From positions 144,524 through 208,523 of the forward strand of contig JAVJVY010000016.1 of the NCBI GenBank assembly GCA_040220895.1: DNA of 64,000 nt, given 5' to 3'. The translations under genes and the position numbers were made by a program. Numbering within the stretch: position 1 is the first letter of the stretch; every line of letters starts with the position of its first letter. Below are positions 35,895 through 45,224 of this stretch, piece after piece. A model generated the notes under the pieces. It saw only the letters and a program-made list of their open reading frames with translations. It searched no databases and was not told the DNA's origin. This stretch comes from UBA11591 sp040220895 (GTDB lineage Bacteria > Bacteroidota > Bacteroidia > Flavobacteriales_E > Vicingaceae).

Positions 35895-37035
35895 CGACAA
35901 TGTTTTTAAGATTGGACTGATCTGTTTCCCTACTAACGCTCAAAATGATACCGATGGCTATACAGGTAAACCAGATACTGGTTCCACCCATGCTGATCAT
36001 TGGCAGTGGCTGGCCGGTTACCGGTAATAAATTTACAGCAACGGCCATGTTTATTAATGCCTGAAATACCAGGCTTAAGCTCAGACCAATTGCCAGAAGT
36101 GACCCAAAAGTTCTAGGACATTTTAAACTTATACGAATACCTCGGTACAATAGAATGAGGTACAGGAATATAATACCAACACCTCCTATCAACCCATATT
36201 CTTCAATAATAATGGCATAGATGAAGTCGGAGTAGGGGTGAGGAAGAAAATTTCGTTGTGTGCTGCCACCGGGTTGTTTCCCAAAAATTTCACCGGTTGC
36301 TATGGCGATCTTCGATTGTTCAGCCTGGTAATTTTCAGATTTTTCACCGCTTGAGAAATTTTCGATACGATTTTTCCAGGTGCCCAACCTTCCACTATCC
36401 GTCGAATTATAGGCTATGAAAATAAAAATAGCCAGCAGGAGTCCACCCATTAAGAGCAATCCGGCGATGTAAAGAATCTTTATCCGCCCAACAAAAAGGA
36501 TGATCATAGAACTGGTAAAAAGAATAGCCGCTGTGCTGAAGTTGGCAGGAAGGATCAGCCCACAAATAATAATAATGGGGAATATGACCGGAAGGAAGGC
36601 CTCTTTAAAGTCTTTGATATTGTTCTGCTTCTTGGAAAGAACGCGGGCCAGGTACATGATCAATGCCAGTTTCGCAAGATCTGATGTTTGAAATGTCTGA
36701 TTGATGACGGGTATTACCAGCCACCTGCTCGCCTCATTGATATTGGCTCCAGTGACAAGGGTTAAAAGCAAAAGCGGAATGGCCGAAAAAAGGGCAACCT
36801 GGGCTGCTCTCGAGAAGTACTTGTACGGAATGCTGTGAGCCACATACATCAATCCAAAACCAACCAAAAGGATGATGCCGTGTTTAAAAAGAAAGTATTC
36901 CGTATTTCCCTCCCGATACTTATAAGCGAGGGTGACGATGGAACTGTAAACGGCCAGTATAGAGACAATGGATAAAATGAGCACAACGGCCCAAATTACC
37001 CGGTCTCCATAAAGTTTATTGAACAGTGCCTGCAT
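35878..37035 (-). CDS. ftsW: Septal peptidoglycan polymerase FtsW (SEDS family)
   Basis: 385 residues with about ten membrane helices. SEDS hallmarks are RGIRISLKC..FGSLLAIGL in the later loop and NMAVAVNLLPVTGQPLPMIS followed by GGTSIWFTCIAIGI. The large periplasmic loop contains SGEKSENYQAEQSKIAIATG and QRNFLPHPYSDFIYAII, matching the FtsW/RodA pattern. It polymerises lipid II with its partner FtsI at the septum. Seven bp separate it from murD. Confidence 0.96.
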   Translation of the reverse strand: MQALFNKLYGDRVIWAVVLILSIVSILAVYSSIVTLAYKYREGNTEYFLFKHGIILLVGFGLMYVAHSIPYKYFSRAAQVALFSAIPLLLLTLVTGANINEASRWLVIPVINQTFQTSDLAKLALIMYLARVLSKKQNNIKDFKEAFLPVIFPIIIICGLILPANFSTAAILFTSSMIILFVGRIKILYIAGLLLMGGLLLAIFIFIAYNSTDSGRLGTWKNRIENFSSGEKSENYQAEQSKIAIATGEIFGKQPGGSTQRNFLPHPYSDFIYAIIIEEYGLIGGVGIIFLYLILLYRGIRISLKCPRTFGSLLAIGLSLSLVFQALINMAVAVNLLPVTGQPLPMISMGGTSIWFTCIAIGIILSVSRETDQSNLKNIVVEGHN

Positions 37036-37042
37036 CTATTAA

Positions 37043-38389
37043 TCAGAGGGATTTGACTGCCTGCTTAAACTGGTGTCCACGGTCCTCGTAGTTTTCAAAA
37101 AGATCAAAACTCGCGCAAGCCGGAGAAAGGATAACAGTGTCATTCTTTGTTCCGGCCGCATAGGCAATTCTCACCGCTTCTTTAGCTGTGTCCACCTCCG
37201 TAATATTTGGAACAATGTCCTTAAAAGCTTTGATCAATTTTTTATTGTCCTTGCCCAGACATACAATGGCTTTGACTTTTTCGGCCACCAGTTCGTTCAA
37301 CATGGAGTAATCGTTTCCCTTGTCCACCCCACCGACGATCCAAATGATATCCTTGTCAAGACTTTCAAGTGCATACCATGTCGCATTGACATTGGTGGCT
37401 TTTGAATCATTGATAAAGTTTATTCCGTGAACTTTCATAACATATTCCAGCCGGTGTTCAATGTTCTGGAAATCGGAAAGACTCTCGCGGATCAGGTCCT
37501 TTCGTAATTCCAATATTCGACCTGTTATGGAGGCCGCCATTGAATTGTAGATGTTGTGTTTTCCTTGTAATGCTAAATCATGTACTGACATGGTAAGAGG
37601 TTGTTTGTTTAGGTGAACTTGAAATGAGTCGCCCTGCAGATAAGCGCCGGTTTCGACTTTTTTTTTAATGGTAAATGGCACTTGATGCGCCGCAATAGAT
37701 CTTGATTTTAATCCCTCAAGGATTACCTCGTCATCCAGATTATAGATGAAGTAGTCTTCGTCTCCTTGATTTCTGATGATGTTGAATTTTGCATCAGCAT
37801 ATTCCCTGAGACTTTGGTGATACCTGTCCAGATGATCAGGAGTGATGTTTAGAAGAATAGAAATAAACGGCTTGAATTCAACGATGTCGTCAAGCTGGAA
37901 GCTACTGACTTCCAGCACGTAGTAATCATTTTCACCATTCGCAACTTCTGCGGCAAAGCTCCTGCCCATATTCCCGGCCATGCATGCGTTTTTGCCGGCC
38001 TTTTTAAGTAAGTGGTAGATGAGGTTTGTAGTGGTGGTCTTCCCGTTGCTGCCTGTAATGGCAATTACCTTTCCGTTGCAATGCCTGAAGGCATATTCTA
38101 TTTCTGAAATAATTTCGATGTTCTTGTCTAAGGCCTTTTTGACGATTTCGGCGCCGGATGGAATTCCCGGGCTTTTTACAATCAAGTCCACTTGAAGTAT
38201 TCGTTCTTCGCTGTGAACTCCACTTTCCCATTCAATCCCGGCCTGATCAAGGCGACTTGAATATTTGGCTTTGACCTGCCCGGCATCTGACACGAATACA
38301 GAATCCCCGACCTTCAAGGCGAGCAATGCCGCACCCACCCCGCTTTCACCTGCGCCTAAGACCGCTATGCTCCTCTCTTTTTTGGTCAT
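37043..38389 (-). CDS. murD: UDP-N-acetylmuramoyl-L-alanine-D-glutamate ligase
   Basis: 448 residues. The N-terminal domain starts IAVLGAGESGVGAALLAL; the ATP loop is ITGSNGKTTTTNLIYHLL (about 112-129). EVSSFQLDDI and LNITPDHLDRYH follow, then FINDSKATNVNATWYALES and ILSPACASFDLF near the C-terminus, which are MurD-specific. It adds D-glutamate to UDP-MurNAc-L-Ala. It overlaps mraY by 4 bp (ATG/TGA type). Confidence 0.98.
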   Translation of the reverse strand: MTKKERSIAVLGAGESGVGAALLALKVGDSVFVSDAGQVKAKYSSRLDQAGIEWESGVHSEERILQVDLIVKSPGIPSGAEIVKKALDKNIEIISEIEYAFRHCNGKVIAITGSNGKTTTTNLIYHLLKKAGKNACMAGNMGRSFAAEVANGENDYYVLEVSSFQLDDIVEFKPFISILLNITPDHLDRYHQSLREYADAKFNIIRNQGDEDYFIYNLDDEVILEGLKSRSIAAHQVPFTIKKKVETGAYLQGDSFQVHLNKQPLTMSVHDLALQGKHNIYNSMAASITGRILELRKDLIRESLSDFQNIEHRLEYVMKVHGINFINDSKATNVNATWYALESLDKDIIWIVGGVDKGNDYSMLNELVAEKVKAIVCLGKDNKKLIKAFKDIVPNITEVDTAKEAVRIAYAAGTKNDTVILSPACASFDLFENYEDRGHQFKQAVKSL

Positions 38390-39627
38390 CTTAATTTTAG
38401 GGTTGCAATGGAAATAATGGCCAGCATCATGCCTGCGATCCAGAAACGCGAAACTATTTTTGACTCGTGGTAGCCCATTTTCTGATAGTGGTGGTGAAGT
38501 GGTGCCATCAGGAATATTCTGCGCCCTTCACCGTATTTCCTTTTGGTGTATTTGAACCAGCCTACCTGAAGCACTACTGATAGATTCTCCACTAGGAATA
38601 TGCCACAGAAGACAGGGATTAGCAGTTCTTTACGAATGGCCAGTGCGAAAACGGCAATAATTCCTCCAAGGGCCAGACTGCCCGTATCTCCCATAAATAC
38701 TTGGGCCGGAAAAGAATTATACCAGAGAAAGCCAACGCAAGCACCTGAAAAAGCTCCCATAAAGATTACCAGTTCTTCAGAGCGAGGAATAAACATGATG
38801 TTGAGGTAGTCTGAAAAAATGATGTTACTTGAAACGTAAGCGAAAATGGCCAGGACAAGACCGACAATTCCCGAGGTACCTGCGGCCAGGCCATCAAGAC
38901 CGTCGGTCATGTTTGCCCCATTTGACACGGCGGTTACAATGACAATAACCAGTGGAATGAAGACCAACCAAGCCCAATTTTGATAATCGTCCCCGATCCA
39001 TTTAATCAGAGAGGCATAGTCGAATTCGTTGTTTTTAAAGAAAGGAATGGTGGTTTTCATTGATTTACTTTCTTTCCAGATCGATTCGCCATCGGCACTG
39101 ATGTGCACAGCTCCTACAGTTGGTTCACCGGTCTGGAATTGCATCATCTTTTGCTTTACCACAACTTCCTCGTTGAAATAAAGCATGCAGCCAACGACCA
39201 GGCCAATAGCGATCTGTCCCAATACTTTAAATTTCCCCGCAAGGCCTTTTTTATTTTTTTTGAAGACTTTGATGTAATCGTCGATGAAGCCGATACTGCC
39301 CAACAAAATGGTAGACAGCAGCATAATCTGGATATAGACATTGTCGAGCTTGGCAAAAAGCAGGGTAGGGATGAGAATTGCTGCAAGAATGATCAGCCCT
39401 CCCATGGTGGGGGTTCCTTGCTTTTCATTTTGGCCTTCAAGACCCAGGTCCCTTATCGATTCACCTACTTGCTTTTTTCTCAATACGCTAATGATACTTT
39501 TTCCGAAAAGCAGTGAAATGATCAGGCTAAAGATCACAGCAGCAGAAGCCCGGAAAGTGATGTACTGGAAAACACCGGCTCCCGGAATGTCAAAACGCTG
39601 TAAGTATTCAAACAAGTAATACAACAT
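38386..39627 (-). CDS. mraY: Phospho-MurNAc-pentapeptide transferase MraY
   Basis: 413 residues with about ten membrane helices. Conserved parts are GTPTMGGLIILAAILIPTLL, GFIDDYIKVFKKNKKGL, NGANMTDGLDGLAAGTSGI, FMGDTGSLALGG and PLHHHYQKMGYHESKIVSRF. It is longer than the 360-residue E. coli enzyme because of an insertion of about 50 residues near position 160-210 (VVVKQKMMQFQTGEP and ISADGESIWKESKS), common in Bacteroidetes. It forms lipid I on undecaprenyl phosphate. It lies 4 bp after murE; murF is absent between them, unlike in E. coli. Confidence 0.98.
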   Translation of the reverse strand: MLYYLFEYLQRFDIPGAGVFQYITFRASAAVIFSLIISLLFGKSIISVLRKKQVGESIRDLGLEGQNEKQGTPTMGGLIILAAILIPTLLFAKLDNVYIQIMLLSTILLGSIGFIDDYIKVFKKNKKGLAGKFKVLGQIAIGLVVGCMLYFNEEVVVKQKMMQFQTGEPTVGAVHISADGESIWKESKSMKTTIPFFKNNEFDYASLIKWIGDDYQNWAWLVFIPLVIVIVTAVSNGANMTDGLDGLAAGTSGIVGLVLAIFAYVSSNIIFSDYLNIMFIPRSEELVIFMGAFSGACVGFLWYNSFPAQVFMGDTGSLALGGIIAVFALAIRKELLIPVFCGIFLVENLSVVLQVGWFKYTKRKYGEGRRIFLMAPLHHHYQKMGYHESKIVSRFWIAGMMLAIISIATLKLR

Positions 39628-39631
39628 GGCC

Positions 39632-41083
39632 TTATTCGATTGATTCTTTTAAAACTTTTAAATCGTCAAAGGGCAGGCGGACCCCATTGATTTCCTGGTA
39701 TTTCTCATGGCCTTTTCCTGCCACCAATATGATGTCGCCTTCTGATGCCAGATTGCAAGCTGCCTTTATTGCCTCTCGGCGGTCGGTTATTTTTATTACC
39801 CTTGTTTTTCGGTCAGCTTCAACACCGCGATACATGTCCTCTATGATGCTTTCAGGATTTTCGGTGCGGGGATTATCAGAAGTGAGGATCACCTTATCTG
39901 ACATGTCACCCGCGATTTGAGCCATAATGGGCCTTTTGTCCTTGTCACGGTCACCTCCGCAACCAATGACGGTTATGAGGCTTTCGTTTCCGGTGCGAAT
40001 GGCCCTGATCGTTTCAAGCACTTTTTCCAGGGCATCGGGGGTATGGGCGTAATCTACTATGGCCGACTTTCCACTTGCGGTTCGGAAGAATTGGAAACGG
40101 CCTTCAACGGGGTTCAATGCTGAAAGGACTTTAAGCACATCCATTTTATCGTTGCCCAATAGACGGGCAACAGCGTAGACAGCCAAAATGTTGTAGGCGT
40201 TAAAGGCGCCGAGAAGTTTAATCCAAACTTCCTCATTGTCAACATTTAAGAGCATTCCATCAAATCGGCTTTCAACGATCTTCACTTTGTAATCTGCTTC
40301 AGTTTTGAGGGCATAGGTCCATGTCTTGGCATTGCTTTGAGTGACCATTTTTTCTCCGTATTTGTCGTCGTCGTTGATCAGGGCAAAGGCCGACTTGTCC
40401 AGGCCATCGAAGAATTTCTTTTTGGCCAGGAGGTATTCGTTGAAATTCTTATGGTAGTCAAGGTGATCGTGGGTAAGATTTGTGAATACACCTCCACTAA
40501 AATGGATTCCCCGTGCCCTTTCCTGACTCATGGCATGAGAGCTCACTTCCATAAAGCAAACAGAACATCCATTGTCAGCCATTTGCCTTAGTAAAGAGTT
40601 TATCTCGATCGGATCGGGTGTGGTATGCTTACTTGGTATTTCAACATCGTCTATTTTATTTACGATGGTAGAGATCAAGCCCGCTTTCTTACCCAGCTTT
40701 TTATATAGTTGGTAAAGCATGGTCACCACGCTGGTTTTACCGTTGGTCCCGGTTACACCAATGACTTTTATATCATTAGAAGGATGGTCAAAGTAATTAG
40801 AAGCGACATCTGCAAGTGCGCTCCTGGCATCTTTCACCTGGACATAAGTGATCTTCTGATTTAATTCTTCAGGTAGGTCCTCGCATAAAATGGCAACAGC
40901 GCCCTTTTCAATGGCTTGCTCAATGAAATCGTGACCGTCGAACAGACCACCGCGCACAGCCACAAATAGCCCGAATTTCATTTGCTTCCTAGAATCAAAG
41001 GTCAAAGTCTCGATGGCCATGTTGGTAAGTCCGATGACGTTCTCAAGTTTGACCTTGTACAATATGTCTCTAAGCAGTTTCAT
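39632..41083 (-). CDS. murE: UDP-MurNAc-tripeptide ligase (meso-DAP-adding)
   Basis: 483 residues. Motifs: FDSRKQMKFGLFVAVRG in the N-domain, the ATP loop VTGTNGKTSVVTMLYQLY (about 108-125), EVSSHAMSQERARGI with the lysine-carbamylation region after it, LTHDHLDYHKNFNEY and VDYAHTPDALEKVL. TSDNPRTENPE carries the DNPR signature that selects meso-diaminopimelate rather than lysine. The start codon shares bases with the ftsI stop (TGATG). Confidence 0.98.
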   Translation of the reverse strand: MKLLRDILYKVKLENVIGLTNMAIETLTFDSRKQMKFGLFVAVRGGLFDGHDFIEQAIEKGAVAILCEDLPEELNQKITYVQVKDARSALADVASNYFDHPSNDIKVIGVTGTNGKTSVVTMLYQLYKKLGKKAGLISTIVNKIDDVEIPSKHTTPDPIEINSLLRQMADNGCSVCFMEVSSHAMSQERARGIHFSGGVFTNLTHDHLDYHKNFNEYLLAKKKFFDGLDKSAFALINDDDKYGEKMVTQSNAKTWTYALKTEADYKVKIVESRFDGMLLNVDNEEVWIKLLGAFNAYNILAVYAVARLLGNDKMDVLKVLSALNPVEGRFQFFRTASGKSAIVDYAHTPDALEKVLETIRAIRTGNESLITVIGCGGDRDKDKRPIMAQIAGDMSDKVILTSDNPRTENPESIIEDMYRGVEADRKTRVIKITDRREAIKAACNLASEGDIILVAGKGHEKYQEINGVRLPFDDLKVLKESIE

Positions 41084-43218
41084 CAGGATAGCTCGATATC
41101 AATGGTTTGACCTCGTATGATTTTTCTACCAGCGGGAATAGATTGCTTTTTGACCATGCCTTTTCCGTTAAATCGAATGGTCAAGCCGCTATTCTCTAAC
41201 ACATATACCGCATCTTTAAGCCCCATTCCTATGACATTGGGAACCAGGCCGGGTATCATTTTAGCTGGACTGGTCTGAACCATGCTGTCTTTTGTGCTGG
41301 TAGTTATCCAGGCCGATTCTTCCGGCATTTCACTTGCGGGTACGCTCAGCTCTTTGAAAACGGCATACAGTTCATCTCTGTCTCCATTCATGGAATAGGG
41401 CAGTTGTGATTTGGCCAGAAATTCTCTTTCTTGTAATTCTTTGTGCATTTTCAGGCTATTGGCATAAACCTTATCTGCCACTTCTTTGAATATTGGACCT
41501 GCTACCAGATTACCTGTATAGACATAGCGAGAAGGAGCATTAACCACCACAATGCATGAGTACCTGGGATTTTCTGCCGGAAAAAATCCAACGAAAGATG
41601 CTTGGTGACTGATCTTGGATTCATATTCATATCCGTATTGCTCATTCGCTATTTGTGCTGTACCTGTTTTTCCAGCAACCTTGTAGTGTTTGTTTTTTAA
41701 ATTGGCTGCCGTTCCATTATTATTTACAACCCCTTCGAGCATCGACCTTACTTTCATCAGGGTTTCTTTCGAGCAAATGCGCTCGTTGATCACTTCAGTG
41801 GGCATTTCCTTAACGACTTTGCCTTTTGAAGTCACTGCTTTTACGAATTTTGGCTTGACCATCACACCGTCATTGGCAACGGCGTTGTAGAATGTCAGTA
41901 TTTGCAACGGCGTCATCAAAACTTCGTAGCCATGCGCCATCCAAGGAAGGGAAACGCCCGACCACGTTTTACTCTTGGGTCCTTTGATCTGCGGCACACC
42001 TTCACCCTTGATCTCGATACCCAATTTGTTATTGAGATTCATGCGGTGCAGGTGATCTACAAATCGCTGAGGGTCGCTGTTGTAATGCTCAGTAATAATC
42101 TTGGCAACGGCAATGTTTGACGACACTTCAAAGGCCCTTTTGACGTCTAACTTTCCGTAGTCATGGGTATCGAACATTGTTTGGTCATAGAATTTCTTTT
42201 CTCCGTGTTCGGTGTCTATTTCAGTGTCTAAATCGATGTATCCATCTTCGAATGCGGCAATTAGCACAGGCAGTTTAAATGTTGATCCGGGTTCAGTGCT
42301 TTCACCAATGGCGTAGTTGTAACCTTCGAAATATCCACCTCTCTTATTCCGCTTTAGATTGGCTATGGCCTTTATTTCGCCAGTCTTTACTTCCATCAGC
42401 ACCACACAACCATGATCGGCCCCGTGCATGGAAAGTTGTTTTAGCAAGGCGTTTTCTGCAACATCCTGAAGATTGATGTCGATTGACGTTAGCAGGTCAT
42501 AGCCATTCTGGGGTTCTATTTCGTTATCATCATTTAAGGGTTTCCAGTCCCCACCCGCAATCTTTTGCATCAGCCGCTTGCCATCGACTCCACTGAGTTC
42601 ACGGTTATATGCCCCTTCCAGACCCACAGCAACCTGACTTCTTTTATATCCGATGGTTCTTTCGGCCAGCAATTTGAATGGTTTTTCCCGCTTGTTCTGC
42701 TGGATGTAGATAAAGCCACCCTTATACTGGCCATTTCTAAAAATGGGAAAGCTCTTCAGGCTCTTTAAATCCTTGTAGCTGATATTTCTTCCGATCAAGT
42801 GATAGCGACCACCTTTGCTACCAGATCGGGTTCTGGACTTTCGGGCTGCTATCAGCTCGTTTCTATACTCCGAAGAAGATTTTTTTGCCCAGAGCCTGCT
42901 TAAGCAGTAAGACAGTGAATCAATGTTTTCATTAAAAATTTCTTCACTTAAGGCATCTGTGTTGACATCAAAACGCACCTCGTATTTTGGCACAGAAGTG
43001 GCCAAAAGACTACCATCGCTGGCATAGATGTTTCCTCTAACGGCCTTGATCGTTTTATTTGATACCGTCATTTTCTCTGATTTCGCCCTTAATTCATCTC
43101 CCTCGTACCATTGAATCCAAATAACCTTACCCACCACTGCAAATCCAAGCAGACAGCAAAAGAAGTAGACCAGGTACAGGCGCCATGCAATGTCTTTATT
43201 TGGGTTAACCGAGCTCAA
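41083..43218 (-). CDS. ftsI: Septal transpeptidase FtsI / PBP3-type with C-terminal PASTA domain
   Basis: 711 residues. A single N-terminal membrane helix (about 13-32) precedes the PBP dimerisation domain (AVRGNIYASDGSLLATSVPK). The transpeptidase domain has EPGSTFKLPVL with the active serine, EVSSNIAVAK as SxN, and VAGKTGTAQIA as KTG. A single PASTA domain ends the protein (GLVPNVIGMGLKDAVYVLEN, about 648-711); E. coli FtsI has none, Bacteroidetes often do. It cross-links septal peptidoglycan with FtsW. The only available start is TTG at 43218, overlapping the ftsL stop as TTGA, so coupling is likely. Confidence 0.96.
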   Translation of the reverse strand: MSSVNPNKDIAWRLYLVYFFCCLLGFAVVGKVIWIQWYEGDELRAKSEKMTVSNKTIKAVRGNIYASDGSLLATSVPKYEVRFDVNTDALSEEIFNENIDSLSYCLSRLWAKKSSSEYRNELIAARKSRTRSGSKGGRYHLIGRNISYKDLKSLKSFPIFRNGQYKGGFIYIQQNKREKPFKLLAERTIGYKRSQVAVGLEGAYNRELSGVDGKRLMQKIAGGDWKPLNDDNEIEPQNGYDLLTSIDINLQDVAENALLKQLSMHGADHGCVVLMEVKTGEIKAIANLKRNKRGGYFEGYNYAIGESTEPGSTFKLPVLIAAFEDGYIDLDTEIDTEHGEKKFYDQTMFDTHDYGKLDVKRAFEVSSNIAVAKIITEHYNSDPQRFVDHLHRMNLNNKLGIEIKGEGVPQIKGPKSKTWSGVSLPWMAHGYEVLMTPLQILTFYNAVANDGVMVKPKFVKAVTSKGKVVKEMPTEVINERICSKETLMKVRSMLEGVVNNNGTAANLKNKHYKVAGKTGTAQIANEQYGYEYESKISHQASFVGFFPAENPRYSCIVVVNAPSRYVYTGNLVAGPIFKEVADKVYANSLKMHKELQEREFLAKSQLPYSMNGDRDELYAVFKELSVPASEMPEESAWITTSTKDSMVQTSPAKMIPGLVPNVIGMGLKDAVYVLENSGLTIRFNGKGMVKKQSIPAGRKIIRGQTIDIELS

Positions 43219-43574
43219 TCCGTGTTGTTATTGATGATGATCTTATTAGGTGGTGTAAGGCTTTCCTTTAATTTCAAGGCCTTGATCGACAGGGCCACAT
43301 TACTCTGTTGTTTGATGATCTCTAGTTCTGATTTGTTCGAGATGTATTCCGATCGCAATTCTTTGATTTCGTTCGTAGTCCTGTACAATTGTTTTACTGT
43401 CTTTTCAGCGTAGTAGCCATTGGCGATGTATATAATGGCAATGAAAGTCAGGAAGAAAACATAGGGCATGTTGGAAACAAGCCGATCGTGTGAAAGAAAG
43501 TTTCCGGTAAGGAAGTTTACAATGTAGGTTCCCTGACTTTTACCTTCCTTTTTATCTTGCTCTTCTTCTTTCAT
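43215..43574 (-). CDS. FtsL-like division protein
   Basis: 119 residues: a charged N-terminus (MKEEEQDKKEGKSQ), one membrane helix (about 38-55, VFFLTFIAIIYIANGYY) and a heptad-like coiled coil (TVKQLYRTTNEIKELRSEYI). This matches the bitopic FtsL type, which forms a complex with FtsB and FtsQ. Sequence conservation is low in this family and the assignment leans on topology and on the canonical place between rsmH and ftsI, with 4-bp overlaps on both sides. Confidence 0.82.
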   Translation of the reverse strand: MKEEEQDKKEGKSQGTYIVNFLTGNFLSHDRLVSNMPYVFFLTFIAIIYIANGYYAEKTVKQLYRTTNEIKELRSEYISNKSELEIIKQQSNVALSIKALKLKESLTPPNKIIINNNTD

Positions 43575-44473
43575 ACCGGTATTTTTCTGGCAATTCGAAG
43601 TTTTGCGCTTCTGGCTCGGTTATTTCGCTCCACTTCTTCCTCTGATGGCACAATGGGTTTTCGGTTGACCGCTTCCAAGGGTTTTAAAACGTTGCCGTAG
43701 AAATCTTTCTCCAGTTCTCCGTCGAACCGTCCACTTCTTATAAAGTTTTTGACCAATCTGTCTTCAAGGCTGTGGTAGGTTATAAATGCCATGATTCCTC
43801 CGTTCTTTAATACTTCCGGGCATTGTGACAATAATTCTTTTAAGGCATCCATTTCGCCATTGACCTCGATGCGAATGGCTTGAAAAAGTTTGGCTAAAAA
43901 TTTATTGAGTTTGTGGGGAAGAGCTAATTTTTGAACGCAGTCAATCAGTTCCTTGATGGTATCTATTGCCTGAATCTGGCGTTTTTCGACGATGACCTTT
44001 GCCAGCCTGCGGGCCTCTTTTAATTCACCGTATTGTCGAAAGATCCGTGTGAGTTCGTCAAGTTCGTACTGGTTGATCACCTCATGGGCAGTCAATTCCT
44101 GATTTTGATTCATACGCATATCCAGTGGACCATCCTCCCTAAAAGAAAAACCCCTTCCCGGAACATCGATCTGATGTGAAGAAATTCCGAGGTCTGCCAA
44201 TATGCCATCAACAGGCAGGGCCTGGTGTATTTTTAAGAAGTTTTTCAGGTACCTGAAATTTTGATCGATGAATACCAGATTCTCGGAATCCATAACTTGA
44301 GAAGCGCTATCGTTGTCCTGATCAAAAGCATAGAGTTTGCCCCCTTTTAAATGCTTCAATATTTCTTTGCTGTGTCCTCCCCCGCCAAAAGTGGCATCAA
44401 CGTAAATGCCTTCTGGCTTGATCTTCAATGCCTCTGTGCTTTCTTTCAACATGACTGGATCATGATAGGTCAT
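43571..44473 (-). CDS. rsmH: 16S rRNA (cytosine-1402-N4)-methyltransferase RsmH (MraW)
   Basis: 300 residues from the ATG at 44473 (MTYHDPVMLKESTEAL, the normal N-terminus). The SAM site is VDATFGGGGHSKEIL, followed by DGILADLGISSHQIDVPGRG, SFREDGPLDMRMNQ and the C-terminal AFITYHSLEDRLVKNF. It methylates C1402 in the ribosomal P site. An upstream in-frame ATG at 44548 would add 25 unconserved residues inside mraZ. The gene starts 14 bp inside mraZ and overlaps ftsL by 4 bp. Confidence 0.97.
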   Translation of the reverse strand: MTYHDPVMLKESTEALKIKPEGIYVDATFGGGGHSKEILKHLKGGKLYAFDQDNDSASQVMDSENLVFIDQNFRYLKNFLKIHQALPVDGILADLGISSHQIDVPGRGFSFREDGPLDMRMNQNQELTAHEVINQYELDELTRIFRQYGELKEARRLAKVIVEKRQIQAIDTIKELIDCVQKLALPHKLNKFLAKLFQAIRIEVNGEMDALKELLSQCPEVLKNGGIMAFITYHSLEDRLVKNFIRSGRFDGELEKDFYGNVLKPLEAVNRKPIVPSEEEVERNNRARSAKLRIARKIPV

Positions 44474-44942
44474 CGTTGCTTTCCTCTTCTTTACTTTCCA
44501 GATCACCCATAACGTCTTCTGCCAGGTTCGAGAAATCTTCAGGCTCATCGGTCAATAAATTCTCGTAGGTATTTTTATCCCATACCTCGATGCGGTCGAA
44601 ATAGGCAAACAGGACGACTTCCTTTCCAATACCGGCGTAACTCATCAATCTTTTGGGGAAGAGAATCCTTCCTGTTCCATCCAGACTTAGCTCACTGGCA
44701 CCACGGTAGAAATACCTGATAAACTCCCTGTTTTTCTTTTTATACTGATTCAGCTTACTGATCTCATTGCTGATCCCTGACCAGACATTACGGGGGTAGA
44801 GAACCAAGCATTTCTCAAATCCCCTGTTTAATACAAAGGTTTCCTGTGCTTCGGGATCGAGTTGTTTGCGCAGGCCAGAGGGCATCATGACGCGCCCCTT
44901 AGCATCTACCTTGCAATCAAATTCTCCTATAAACGCTGACAT
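44460..44942 (-). CDS. mraZ: Transcriptional regulator MraZ
   Basis: 160 residues with two AbrB-like half-domains, each with a DxxGR-type motif: DCKVDAKGRVMMPSGLRKQL near the N-terminus and LDGTGRILFPKRLMSYAGIG in the middle. An acidic tail of about 20 residues follows. In other bacteria MraZ binds tandem repeats before its own gene and controls the division cluster; three 10-bp repeats lie 41-70 bp upstream here. It is the first gene of the cluster that runs to ftsZ. Confidence 0.96.
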   Translation of the reverse strand: MSAFIGEFDCKVDAKGRVMMPSGLRKQLDPEAQETFVLNRGFEKCLVLYPRNVWSGISNEISKLNQYKKKNREFIRYFYRGASELSLDGTGRILFPKRLMSYAGIGKEVVLFAYFDRIEVWDKNTYENLLTDEPEDFSNLAEDVMGDLESKEEESNDDLS

Positions 44943-44982
44943 TCAGTCTGTTTTAATCCCTAAGAGGGTAAAAATATCTAAA

Positions 44983-45012
44983 AATTTACCACATTTTACC
45001 ACAATTTACCAC
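44983..45012 (-). promoter_or_regulatory. MraZ operator: three 10-bp direct repeats
   Basis: On the minus strand three contiguous units read GTGGTAAATT, GTGGTAAAAT and GTGGTAAATT with exact 10-bp spacing, 41 nt before the mraZ ATG. Known MraZ sites are short G-rich repeats (TGGG type) spaced 10 bp apart, so phase and position match although the core here is GTGG. A TTTG lies at 45022-45025 in transcription order, so the units probably overlap the promoter. Confidence 0.75.
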
Positions 45013-45199
45013 TTTGTTCAAAACTTTTGGCCGCTTTTCGTCAGATGAAACCAAAACTTTTCATTCTTGCGGTGGAATTTGTCACCGAATCCGGAATCCT
45101 TTTTCTTGTGAAAAGTTGGATTTGTATTTAGCCTTTTACACGGGCATTTCAAGGCAATGGCGGGAATGAGTTTAATCCATCCGCTAATTAGAATTTTTC

Positions 45200-45207
45200 T
45201 ATTTTTG
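45200..45207 (+). promoter_or_regulatory. -7 box upstream of the alpha/beta hydrolase gene
   Basis: TATTTTTG matches TAnnTTTG exactly and lies 17 nt before the ATG at 45225. No good -33 TTTG is visible at the usual distance. Confidence 0.4.
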
Positions 45208-45224
45208 AAAGAGATAGTCCATTC

